Shown here: positions 57,401-64,000 of the stretch, in pieces | Layout: each line of letters starts with the position of its first letter | Position numbering within the stretch: position 1 is the stretch's first letter | Assembly: GCF_041435215.1 (NCBI RefSeq) | Contig: NZ_CP108394.1 | Location: 10,044,001-10,108,000 of the forward strand | Length of the DNA stretch: 64,000 nucleotides | Direction of reading: 5' to 3' | DNA from: Streptomyces sp. NBC_01314 | GTDB taxonomy: Bacteria > Actinomycetota > Actinomycetes > Streptomycetales > Streptomycetaceae | Translations under genes and position numbers: made by a program | The notes under the pieces: generated by a model | Databases searched by the model: none | The model's input: only the letters and a program-made list of their open reading frames with translations | Told to the model about the DNA's origin: nothing

Positions 57401-58366
57401 AGGGCCGGCTGCGGACCCGTCGGCTCCGGCATCCTCCGTCAGCGCCGGGGCGTGGAACGCGCCGATCACGGCCGCGACCCGGCGGCCACCCGCCGCCGCG
57501 CGGGCGATCGTGTCACGCATGTGGGCCTCGCGAGCCAGGTCCACGGAAGGTACGCCGCCCGCCGACTCGGCATCACGACGCAGCGCCCACCCCACGCCGA
57601 GAGCGGCACGACGGATGGCCTCGGGGGCGCAGCCGGGGGCGAGCACCTCCACGCAGCGGTCCCACAGGTCGTCGCCGTCGCGTCCCGTCCCGGCGGCGAT
57701 GAGCGCGGCCGCGAAGGCGGTGGGTGAGGCGACGGCGGAGCCTTGGGCGACCACGCTCCGAGTCCCCTCGGCCGCGGCGGTGCCGTTCCCGCCGGCCTCC
57801 GGGCGGTCCGTGGCCGCTCCCGGGCGATCCGCGTCCGACGGCGAGCGGCTCGCGTCCGACTCCGCCTCTCCCGGGCTCGTCCTCAAGCTGCCCGCGTCCG
57901 ACGCCGGCCCGGTCCGGCCCGCCGTAGGCCCGCTTGGGCCCGACGTCTGCCCGCCGTCCTCGTATGTCCCCGGCCGGCCCGCGCCTGACTCCGCTCGGTC
58001 TGTGCTCCACGCCGGATCAGACATCGGCAGGTCGCAGCACACCACCTCCACGCCCCGCTCCCGTGCCCAGCGGAGCGCGGCCAGTTCGGGGGAGAAGTCG
58101 GCGAACGGGTAGAAGCCGAGCCGTCCGCCCTCGCCGGCCCCGGCCAGCGCGACCGGGGCGTGGGTGCCCGGGGCGGCGAGGTGGGGGAGCCAGGACTGGA
58201 AGTCGGCGGGCAGTTCCACGCAGACGACCTCGGCACCGGAGGCGTCGAGCAGGGCGGGCACGGCCGCGGCGAGGGCCGGGCTGTGGTGCCGTACCCCCAG
58301 CAGGTACGGCGCGGCGGAGTCGGCGAGGGCCGTGACGGCCGCCCTCGGTTCCTGAGTGGTCGTCAC
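54434..58366 (-). CDS. DUF5682 - VWA domain fusion protein
   Basis: A 1310-residue protein. The N-terminal part has YLLGVRHHSPAL and VVCVELPADF, then VIGAFHAPAL. These are signatures of DUF5682, which resembles the TraB/ChaN/EreA fold with its conserved His motifs. A Gly/Ser/Asp-rich insert lies at about residues 115-190. The middle is long and helical. The C-terminal VWA domain has a complete MIDAS: DVSGSM at 1151, Thr in GGGTHI near 1210, Asp in SDFEEG near 1235. E. coli encodes these as separate YehM and YehP proteins. The GTG start overlaps the MoxR stop (GTGA). Confidence 0.9.
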   Translation of the reverse strand: MTTTQEPRAAVTALADSAAPYLLGVRHHSPALAAAVPALLDASGAEVVCVELPADFQSWLPHLAAPGTHAPVALAGAGEGGRLGFYPFADFSPELAALRWARERGVEVVCCDLPMSDPAWSTDRAESGAGRPGTYEDGGQTSGPSGPTAGRTGPASDAGSLRTSPGEAESDASRSPSDADRPGAATDRPEAGGNGTAAAEGTRSVVAQGSAVASPTAFAAALIAAGTGRDGDDLWDRCVEVLAPGCAPEAIRRAALGVGWALRRDAESAGGVPSVDLAREAHMRDTIARAAAGGRRVAAVIGAFHAPALTEDAGADGSAAGPAGTERAVPAPRATGAAAGARGTDLVGEHPPVVTSLVPYAFDLLDSRSGYPAGIRDPRWQQAVFTAGGDPGLLRGAAARAVTDVCREMRAAGHTAGTGEATETLRMACDLASLRGLAAPGRGEVLEALTTVMGQGEPLGRGRALARALEVVLVGTDRGRIAPGTPRSGLGPSVEEELAALRLPGPDDPASRELRLDPLRSALDGRRETLLQRLAVCGAGYGEAVEVAGTGDGTALTTRWRLAWTPAVPVRLDLAGIRGVTAALAAEGTLRETFRRESADGGPTCALVLAGLRAAARCDLPALVADRLADAAAVLPAAATLPELLEALDLLEALRRGHLPGTTAEGRESAAELAVDLLDAAVRALPGLAGSDQPEDAAALIALASRAGDHRLGLRMDDALGTLARTGSPLIQGAALAARVLLDLDAADTLGARAAGWIDTATVPDGRLALARRLTGLLSGAAPLLQSAPTALDPLLDRVDTLTDQGFLDRLPALRGGFDTLTPAGRDRLLDTVTERLGDRLDLSLSASPALLALWTAADRAGLAAVDSLRLPTGRDTVGSLKGAEGTAVSEPSIASATRNASTGLAVTKTAETAETSKTTEAAEVPLPTPAPPGLLHLTPTDRWRLLLGRESEKLPQNARRYAHALDELYGTGRGEGSSDLGRGDGRGQGGGQDASFPTAREWAEELDALFGAEVREEVLARAADQGRTDVLAELDPKAVRPSVDLLTSVLSLAGGMPEQQLARLRPLVRRLVDELSKELATRMRPALTGLATPRPTRRPGGRLDLPRTLRANLAHARRTADGRTVVVPERPVFSTRSRKESDWRLILVVDVSGSMEASVIWSALTAAVLGGVPTLSTHFLAFSTDVIDLTDRVDDPLSLLLEVRVGGGTHIAAGLAHARSLVTVPSRTLVVVVSDFEEGYPLGGLLGEVRALAGSGVHLMGCAALDDTGTPRYSVPVAQQLVAAGMPVAALSPLALARWVGDRLRGENR

Positions 58367-59523
58367 CGAAGGTTCTCCCGCAGATCCCAGAGGCGGCGCC
58401 ACATCGCCGAGCCGTCCTCGGCGCGACGGCGCACCGGGCCGTCCCAGTAGCCGAGCAGCCGGGCGTGGTCGGCCGGGTCGTCCTTGCGGACCACGCCCAG
58501 CAGGTGCCCGGGGACGAGGTCGAGGGCGTCTCCGCCGGGCAGGTACGCGGCGGCCACCCCGAGCGAGGCGGCGACCTGCACGGCTTCGGCGGTGGACATC
58601 ACCGTGCCGGGCCGCTCCACGTCCCAGCCCTCGGCGGAGCGCCCCTCGCGCAGGTCGCGGAAGACGGTGACCAGCACGTCGAGCACCGCGTCGTCCACGC
58701 CGAAGGCCGCGCCCGCCCGCTGGACGGCCGCCTCCGCCTGCCGCCGCACCAGAGCCGTCTCGGCGTCGACGTCCGCGATCGGGTGCACGGTCTCGAAGTT
58801 GAAGCGCCGCTTGAGCGCGGCGGACATCTCCGAGACACCCCGGTCGCGCAGGTTGGCCGTGGCGATGACGGTGAACCCGGGCGCGGCCGGGACCTGGGCG
58901 TCGTCCGTGCCGGACAGCTCGGGCACGCTCACCCGGCGGTCGGACAGGATCGAGACCAGGGCGTCCTGCACCTCGGGCAGACAGCGGGTGATCTCCTCGA
59001 CCCGCGCCACCCGGCCCGAGCGCATGGCGCCGAGCACCGGCGAGTCGACCAGCGCCTCGGGGGACGGGCCCTGGGCGAGCAGCAGGGCGTAGTTCCAGCC
59101 GTAGCGGAAGGCGTCCTCGGTGGTGCCGGCGGTGCCCTGCACGGTGAGCGCGCTGGTGCCGCACACGGCGGCCGACAGCAGCTCGGAGAGCATCGACTTG
59201 GCCGTACCGGGCTCGCCGACGAGCAGCAGGCCGCGCTCACCGGCGAGGGTGACCACGCACCGCTCGACCAGGGCGCGTTCGCCGACGAACTTGGGCGCGA
59301 TCACCAGCTTGTCGGGCAGCGTCTCGTGAGGCTTGGCCAGCTTCAGGGTCTCGCCGCCGCTGCCGCAGACGAAAGTGACCGCGGAACGCGGGGTCAGGTG
59401 CCAGCCGGGCGGGCGCGGGCCCTCGTCATGGGCGGCGAGAAAGTCGAGTTCGATGGCGTAACGCTCCTCGGCGGGCAGGGTCTGCCGGGCCGGAAGGGCC
59501 GTCGCCGTATCGGTCGGGGTCAT
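58363..59523 (-). CDS. MoxR-type AAA+ ATPase
   Basis: A 386-residue MoxR-like AAA+ ATPase. Walker A is GEPGTAKS at 103-110, Walker B is in RVEEITRCLPEVQDAL, and the sensor-1 segment VIATANLRDRGVSEMSAALKRRF carries the arginine finger. MoxR ATPases work with VWA proteins to insert cofactors or remodel proteins. The gene corresponds to YehL of E. coli. The GTGA overlap with the VWA gene downstream couples their synthesis. The start is at 59523. Confidence 0.92.
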   Translation of the reverse strand: MTPTDTATALPARQTLPAEERYAIELDFLAAHDEGPRPPGWHLTPRSAVTFVCGSGGETLKLAKPHETLPDKLVIAPKFVGERALVERCVVTLAGERGLLLVGEPGTAKSMLSELLSAAVCGTSALTVQGTAGTTEDAFRYGWNYALLLAQGPSPEALVDSPVLGAMRSGRVARVEEITRCLPEVQDALVSILSDRRVSVPELSGTDDAQVPAAPGFTVIATANLRDRGVSEMSAALKRRFNFETVHPIADVDAETALVRRQAEAAVQRAGAAFGVDDAVLDVLVTVFRDLREGRSAEGWDVERPGTVMSTAEAVQVAASLGVAAAYLPGGDALDLVPGHLLGVVRKDDPADHARLLGYWDGPVRRRAEDGSAMWRRLWDLRENLR

Positions 59524-59606
59524 GAAAGTCCTTGCTCAGTGGGTCGGTAGGTCCGTCTGTCGTTCCCGGGGAGGGAACGGGAGAGGAGGGGAGGACGGGT
59601 GGGACC

Positions 59607-59633
59607 GGGGGCGCCCGGCGGCCGGGCGCCCCC
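59607..59633 (-). terminator. Strong hairpin between the large gene and moxR
   Basis: A perfect 12-bp stem, GGGGGCGCCCGG / CCGGGCGCCCCC, with loop CGG, starting 6 nt after the stop of the upstream large gene. There is no U run. It should lower read-through into the moxR operon, or protect the upstream mRNA end. Confidence 0.7.
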
Positions 59634-59639
59634 GCTTCC

Positions 59640-62600
59640 TCAGCGGCGGCGGCCCCGCCGCACCTTCAGCTCCTCGAACCGGGGCGCGTCGCCGTCCTGG
59701 ACGCGCTGCCAGGCCCTGCGGTACAGCTCGGCGGCCGGTTCGGCCGGCACGATCACGCCGAACGTCGCGTGCTCGTCGCTCATCAGGCCGCCGAACAGCG
59801 GCAGCTTCCACCGCTCCAGCGGCAGTCGCGGCGCCTTCGGGTCGACCCAGGCGCCGGGCAGGAAGAGCGAACGCCCGGCCCTGGTCCGGCTGGCCTCCAC
59901 CACCAGCTCACCCGCGGCCAGTTCGGCACGGGCCGCCTTGAGCCGGGCCGGCTTCCACCCTGTCCAGCGGGCCGTCATTCGGTCGGTCGGGTCGGGCATG
60001 GCGAGCAGCATCAGATAGAGCGTGGCGGCGTCCTCGCCCATGCCGTACTCCTTCGCCACGTCCGTCACCAGCTCGGGCACCGAACGGCTCGGGTCCTGCG
60101 GCCACCAGGTGCCGTCCTTGCCCCGCTCCCCGGCGAGCGGGTCGCCCGGGTCGGCGAGGAGAGCCCCGTACCGGGGGTCGCGAGCCAGACGCAGCGCCAC
60201 CTCGGCCGCGTAGGGCCGCTGGTTGTCGACGCGCAGCGCGGGCAGATACGGGTCCTGGCCCGCTTCGTCGAGCAGCGCGACCCGGATACCGGGCGCCGGC
60301 TGGTCGTCGTGCGTCGCCAGGATGACGGCGCCGTACCGCTCGAAGCCCTCACCGACCTCGGTCGGGGTACCCGCGGTCTTCCGGAACGAGCGAAGACCGA
60401 TGTACTGCCCGAGGTCCAGCACCAGCCCGGGGTGGGCCAGCCGGTCGCGTACGGCGGTGAGCGCGGCGGGCAGCGTGGCCCGCAGCGGGTCGCCGGCGGG
60501 CAGCCGGTGGGCGAGCCAGGCGGCGAGGCTGACGGAGCCGACCAGCGTGTCCGCCGTGAACCCGACCGTGTCGGCGCCGACGGGTTTGACCCGGTCGCCG
60601 TTGACCGCCCACTCCAGGTCGCGGGTGAGGCGGGGCTCACCGGCCGGGTGCAGCAGCGCGGGCAGGGCCTGCCGGACCTCCCAGCGGGAGTGCTTGACCG
60701 CGCGGATCGCGTCGCCGAACAGTTCCTCGGGGACGGCCGTCCGCTTGCCGACCCCGCTGTTCCAGACCTCGGCCGCGGCGGCCGCGTCCGGCCCCTCGGT
60801 CCACAGCCGGGCGGGGTCGGCGGGCATCAGCGCGGCCACCACCGCGGCGCGGATCCCCCCGTCGATGCCACGCAGTTCGTCCTTGGCGACGGCCGCCGGG
60901 GCGGCCTTCACCCCGATGGTGTTGCGCGCCTCCGTGGTCAGGAACACGCGCTCGTGGACATCGATGTGCGGCAGGCCGGCCACGATCAGCCGGGCCATCG
61001 TCTCGGTGACACCGGTGAGCCGGGCGAACTTCTCGGCGGCCTCCGGGAACCAGGGGGCCGGTCCGCGCGCCTCCAGTTCCGCGAGGAACACGCCGAGCGG
61101 CGCCGACTCTCCCTCCGCGCCGAGCGGGGCGGACTCACGGAGGGTGTAGGGCTCCGGTGTGTCGAACCGTCCCGCCGGGTCGTGGAAGAACCCGGCGAAG
61201 ACAGCGCCGTGGTCGTCCAGCGAGCGGCGCTCCACGATCGCGACGAAGGCGCCGTCGCCCAGCGGCAGCAGCCCGTGCCACGAGCCCTCGCGCCACTCGC
61301 CCGACGGGGTGCGCAACCGGTCGGCCGTCAGGTGCAGGACCACCTTGCGCCACCGCTCGGACCCGGCGCCGCCGCCCAGCTCCAGCGCGTCGAACCGGCC
61401 GAGCAGGGTGAGCAGTGCTTCCCGGTGCTCCTCCGCGGTGGTCCCGGCCGCCGCCCGGAATGTGAGAGCAGTGGCCCGGTCGAGCAGCGTCTGCACGGTC
61501 AGGTACCCGGTCGGCAGTTGGCGTCCGTCGAGGTGGAGCCGGGTGGCGGGGCTCTCCGGCACGGTGGCGGCAGAGAGGCGGGCGGCCCGATCCATCGCGC
61601 GCACTGTACGGAAGACGCTGTCGGTCTCGTCGTCCCGGTGCCACCAGTAGCCGCCGACCATGCCGAGACCGCTCGTGGCGTCGATGAGTACGGTGTCCGC
61701 AGGCCCTGCCGGGCCCTCGTCCTCCTCCGAGGCGCCGTCGAGCGCCCGGGTGAGCCGGGCGGCGGCCGCGTCGAGGACGGCCTGCTGTCCGGCGGCGTGG
61801 CGCACGACGCCCGCGATGCCCGCGACGAGCGCGTCGTGGGTGACCGGCAGGAGCGCGCGGATCGTGTCGGGCAGCGCCTTCTTGTCGTCCTGGGCGGCCG
61901 CGGTCAGCAGGGCCGCCGAGGTTTTCCCGTCGATGCGCCGCAGCGCGGCGGAGCCCTCCGGGTCGCGGGCGGTCATGCACTCCCAGAACTGCACCGGCGG
62001 CAGCAACAGTGTGCCCTCGCCGAAGACGCCCGGGGTGCGGTCCGTCTTCGCGACGGAGGTGACGACGCCGTCCGTGTCGACGACTTCGAGCTGCCAGCCG
62101 TTGCGGACGACGGCACGGGCCCGGTCGTCGCCCGGGAACACGACGAGCACGGCCGGCCTGCCGTGGTCCGAGGACACGGTGACGGTGCGTCCGGCGAGGT
62201 CCTGGGTGCGCCGGGAACCGTCGGGCAGCGCGACCGTGCGCAGGCCGATCACTCCGTCCACGGGTGCGGAGGCCGGCGCGTGGCCGATGGTCGGTGAGGG
62301 GCCGAGCCAGCCGCTGTCGTAGGTGCTGCCCTCGGGGGCGTCACGCAGCGCGTCGGCCAGGAAGGCGGGCAGGCTCATGCGTCCCCGCTTGTTCGTGGCC
62401 GGGTCGTACTCGTAGAAGCCTCGCGAGTCGGCGTCCGCGCCCTCCGTGTGCCACACCCAGTACGAGGCGCCGTCGAAGACCAGCGACCGTTCCTCCGGGA
62501 TCGTGGTGTCCCCGACGTGCAGGACGCCCGCGCCGGTGGTCCGGCCGCCGCCCGGCAGCGGCAGGGTGAGCTGCAAGTTGCCCTTGTACCAGTCCATCTC

Positions 62601-64000
62601 CGTGCCGCGGGTGCCGCCGGGGCCCTCCATGGTCTGGGGGCGGTCGGCGCGGCTGTGCCAGTAGCCGCGCAGGCCGTCGTTGCGGGACCGCCAGTAGACG
62701 AGCAGCTCGCCGTCCACGTGGTGGAAGCCCGGGTCGCCCCACTTGTCGCCCGCCGGGATGCGCAGGTCATGGGTGAGGAGCGTGCCCTCCGCGCCGATCA
62801 CGCGGGCCTGGGCGGCGCCCGCCACGATGAGGTTCGGCCAGGCGTCGGCGACGATGATGTCCTCGACGTCGTCCTTCGGGACGAGGGTGGCGGTCGCTTC
62901 CTCCCAGGCGGGCCAGCCCAGTTCGTCGAAGAGCCCGGCGCGCAGGGTGCGCGACAGCACCGGCGCCAGGTCGGTGGCGACGGCCGCGCGCACCTCGTCC
63001 TCGGCGAGCGCCAGCGCCTCGGCGGGCAGCCACTTCAGCCGGGTGAGCGCGTCGGGCAGCTGGGGCAGTCCCACGGCGGTGAACCGCCGGACGACCTCGC
63101 TGACCCACTTCGCCAACAGGGGGCGCCCGCCCGGGGAGGCGGCCAGTACGCGGATCGCGCGCCGCCCGGAGTCGTCGTCGCTGAACCGGTCCGCACCTCG
63201 CCGGAAGGCCCCGTGGAAACGGGAGTCGGCGGTCAGTGACAGCAGCTCACGGTGTCCCTCACCCGGGGCCCACTGCTCCAGCGGCAGTGCGTCGCCCTTG
63301 TCCGGGGCGGCCACCGGCACGTCCAGGGACAGCAGCAGATCGATCAGGTCGATGTCGTGCGTGACCTTCAACTCGCGCCCGGTGGTGGTGAGTTCGGCCC
63401 GCAACCGGTCCGCCGTCCGCTCCGCGAGCGGGTACAGCTCAGGCATCCGGGTGGAGCCGCGCCAGGACCGCGCCCGCTCCCGGAACGTCAGGAACCGTTC
63501 CAGCCAGCCCGCCGTACCGTCGTGCGGACGCTGCTCATCGGGCAGGGCGCCGTCCCACAGCCCGGCCGTGGCGCCGGAGGCATCCAGGATGTCCAGCCAC
63601 ATCGCGGGCATCTCGTCGTCGTAGGACGAGGGGAGCATGTCCAGCAGGGTGCCCCGCACGTCCGGCTCGCGCGCCGCCAGCGCCACCAGCGCCGTACGGT
63701 GGCCCTTCCACCAGCCGGCCGCGGCGCGCAGCGTGGACGGCAGGACCAGCAGCTCGGCCAGATAGTCCTGCTCGGTACGGTCCGCGTCCCGGCCGGCGGC
63801 TCGTGCCAGCCTGCGCAGGTCGCCCGCCATCTGCGCCGACGGCGGCAGACCGCCCGCCGTGCGGCGCAGGCACAGCTTGGTGAAGCGCCGCAGCGCCTCC
63901 TCGGCCGGGACCCGCGCGGCCAACTCCTTCGCGTACGCCGACAGCACCTTCACCGGGAGCGCGCCGGCCAGCGCGAACTCCAGGAACACGGCGTCGAGCC
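59640..64000 (-). CDS. Very large protein of the MoxR-VWA cluster (5' end beyond window)
   Basis: At least 1453 codons; the frame is still open at the window edge with no start seen. It is helix-rich at the N-terminal side with repeats of about 40 residues. The centre reads as a beta-rich domain (DGELLVYWRSRNDGLRGYWHS, and YWVWHTEGADAD), and the C-terminus is basic (KVRRGRRR). I do not recognise a named domain. In E. coli the equivalent position holds YehI/MolR-like DUF4132, and this may be its functional counterpart. It precedes moxR by 116 nt with a hairpin between. Confidence 0.85.
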   Translation of the reverse strand, partial: LDAVFLEFALAGALPVKVLSAYAKELAARVPAEEALRRFTKLCLRRTAGGLPPSAQMAGDLRRLARAAGRDADRTEQDYLAELLVLPSTLRAAAGWWKGHRTALVALAAREPDVRGTLLDMLPSSYDDEMPAMWLDILDASGATAGLWDGALPDEQRPHDGTAGWLERFLTFRERARSWRGSTRMPELYPLAERTADRLRAELTTTGRELKVTHDIDLIDLLLSLDVPVAAPDKGDALPLEQWAPGEGHRELLSLTADSRFHGAFRRGADRFSDDDSGRRAIRVLAASPGGRPLLAKWVSEVVRRFTAVGLPQLPDALTRLKWLPAEALALAEDEVRAAVATDLAPVLSRTLRAGLFDELGWPAWEEATATLVPKDDVEDIIVADAWPNLIVAGAAQARVIGAEGTLLTHDLRIPAGDKWGDPGFHHVDGELLVYWRSRNDGLRGYWHSRADRPQTMEGPGGTRGTEMDWYKGNLQLTLPLPGGGRTTGAGVLHVGDTTIPEERSLVFDGASYWVWHTEGADADSRGFYEYDPATNKRGRMSLPAFLADALRDAPEGSTYDSGWLGPSPTIGHAPASAPVDGVIGLRTVALPDGSRRTQDLAGRTVTVSSDHGRPAVLVVFPGDDRARAVVRNGWQLEVVDTDGVVTSVAKTDRTPGVFGEGTLLLPPVQFWECMTARDPEGSAALRRIDGKTSAALLTAAAQDDKKALPDTIRALLPVTHDALVAGIAGVVRHAAGQQAVLDAAAARLTRALDGASEEDEGPAGPADTVLIDATSGLGMVGGYWWHRDDETDSVFRTVRAMDRAARLSAATVPESPATRLHLDGRQLPTGYLTVQTLLDRATALTFRAAAGTTAEEHREALLTLLGRFDALELGGGAGSERWRKVVLHLTADRLRTPSGEWREGSWHGLLPLGDGAFVAIVERRSLDDHGAVFAGFFHDPAGRFDTPEPYTLRESAPLGAEGESAPLGVFLAELEARGPAPWFPEAAEKFARLTGVTETMARLIVAGLPHIDVHERVFLTTEARNTIGVKAAPAAVAKDELRGIDGGIRAAVVAALMPADPARLWTEGPDAAAAAEVWNSGVGKRTAVPEELFGDAIRAVKHSRWEVRQALPALLHPAGEPRLTRDLEWAVNGDRVKPVGADTVGFTADTLVGSVSLAAWLAHRLPAGDPLRATLPAALTAVRDRLAHPGLVLDLGQYIGLRSFRKTAGTPTEVGEGFERYGAVILATHDDQPAPGIRVALLDEAGQDPYLPALRVDNQRPYAAEVALRLARDPRYGALLADPGDPLAGERGKDGTWWPQDPSRSVPELVTDVAKEYGMGEDAATLYLMLLAMPDPTDRMTARWTGWKPARLKAARAELAAGELVVEASRTRAGRSLFLPGAWVDPKAPRLPLERWKLPLFGGLMSDEHATFGVIVPAEPAAELYRRAWQRVQDGDAPRFEELKVRRGRRR

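Noticed and set aside
58367..59164. N-terminal extension of the DUF5682-VWA frame
   Set aside because: It is out of frame with, and lies over, the clear MoxR gene; the GTG at 58366 in a GTGA overlap is the natural start.
52353..64000. Direct identification as a published VWA-MoxR-VMAP ternary conflict system
   Set aside because: The third component here is DUF5682/SWIM plus a giant protein, not a recognisable VMAP with effector domains; the yeh-type comparison fits better.

Overview
This 64 kb window is chromosomal DNA of a high-GC actinomycete, almost certainly a Streptomyces. Third codon positions are almost all G or C, GTG starts are common, and neighbouring genes often overlap by ATGA or GTGA. 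Streptomyces-restricted small proteins also occur (DUF1272, a probable DUF6643, a Rv1733c-like membrane protein). I see no rRNA, tRNA, CRISPR array, prophage or large biosynthetic cluster. The only mobile-element trace is a broken TnpB-related gene near 46.4-47.3 kb.

1-10.7 kb: tail of a secreted protein; an Nramp-like transporter translationally coupled to an amidase, divergent from a double Lrp/AsnC regulator; a sugar-phosphate SIS protein with a class II aldolase behind a clear promoter; an AraC regulator, an RlmG-type rRNA methyltransferase, AlkB and a ROK regulator. 10.7-19.8 kb: a YfhO / CsbB-type glycosyltransferase / GtrA operon that looks like a three-component cell-envelope glycosylation system; an IlvY-like regulator divergent from a plant-type ketol-acid reductoisomerase, with a clean operator between them; DUF1272, DUF4865 with its TetR regulator, and an RsbW-like ATPase.

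20-31.4 kb: a Cds1-type cysteine desulfhydrase behind a perfect 23-nt inverted repeat, a DeoR regulator, a membrane protein with a lipase-like C-terminus, a secreted tripeptidyl-aminopeptidase-like hydrolase, a beta-helix protein fused to a CbxX-type AAA ATPase, an Rv1733c-like protein and a MOSC protein. 31.5-43.8 kb: a tandem TerD protein, an HpnB-like glycosyltransferase, a glutamate-racemase-like enzyme, an O-antigen-ligase-like protein, Lnt, a NUDIX hydrolase, and PaaX divergent from AidB.

43.8-47.5 kb is a decayed accessory patch. It holds gene remnants without starts or with frameshifts, an intact TetR gene, an NmrA-type reductase, and a TnpB remnant that has lost its nuclease domain. 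47.5-52.2 kb is an ABC exporter divergent from a minimal two-component system.

52.3-64 kb is the most striking region. Four minus-strand genes encode a very large protein (cut by the window end), a MoxR AAA ATPase, a DUF5682 + VWA fusion, and a SWIM zinc-finger protein. The last three overlap by 4 nt at each junction. The set parallels the poorly understood E. coli yehI-L-M-P-Q locus and is a candidate chaperone-like or conflict system of unknown function.
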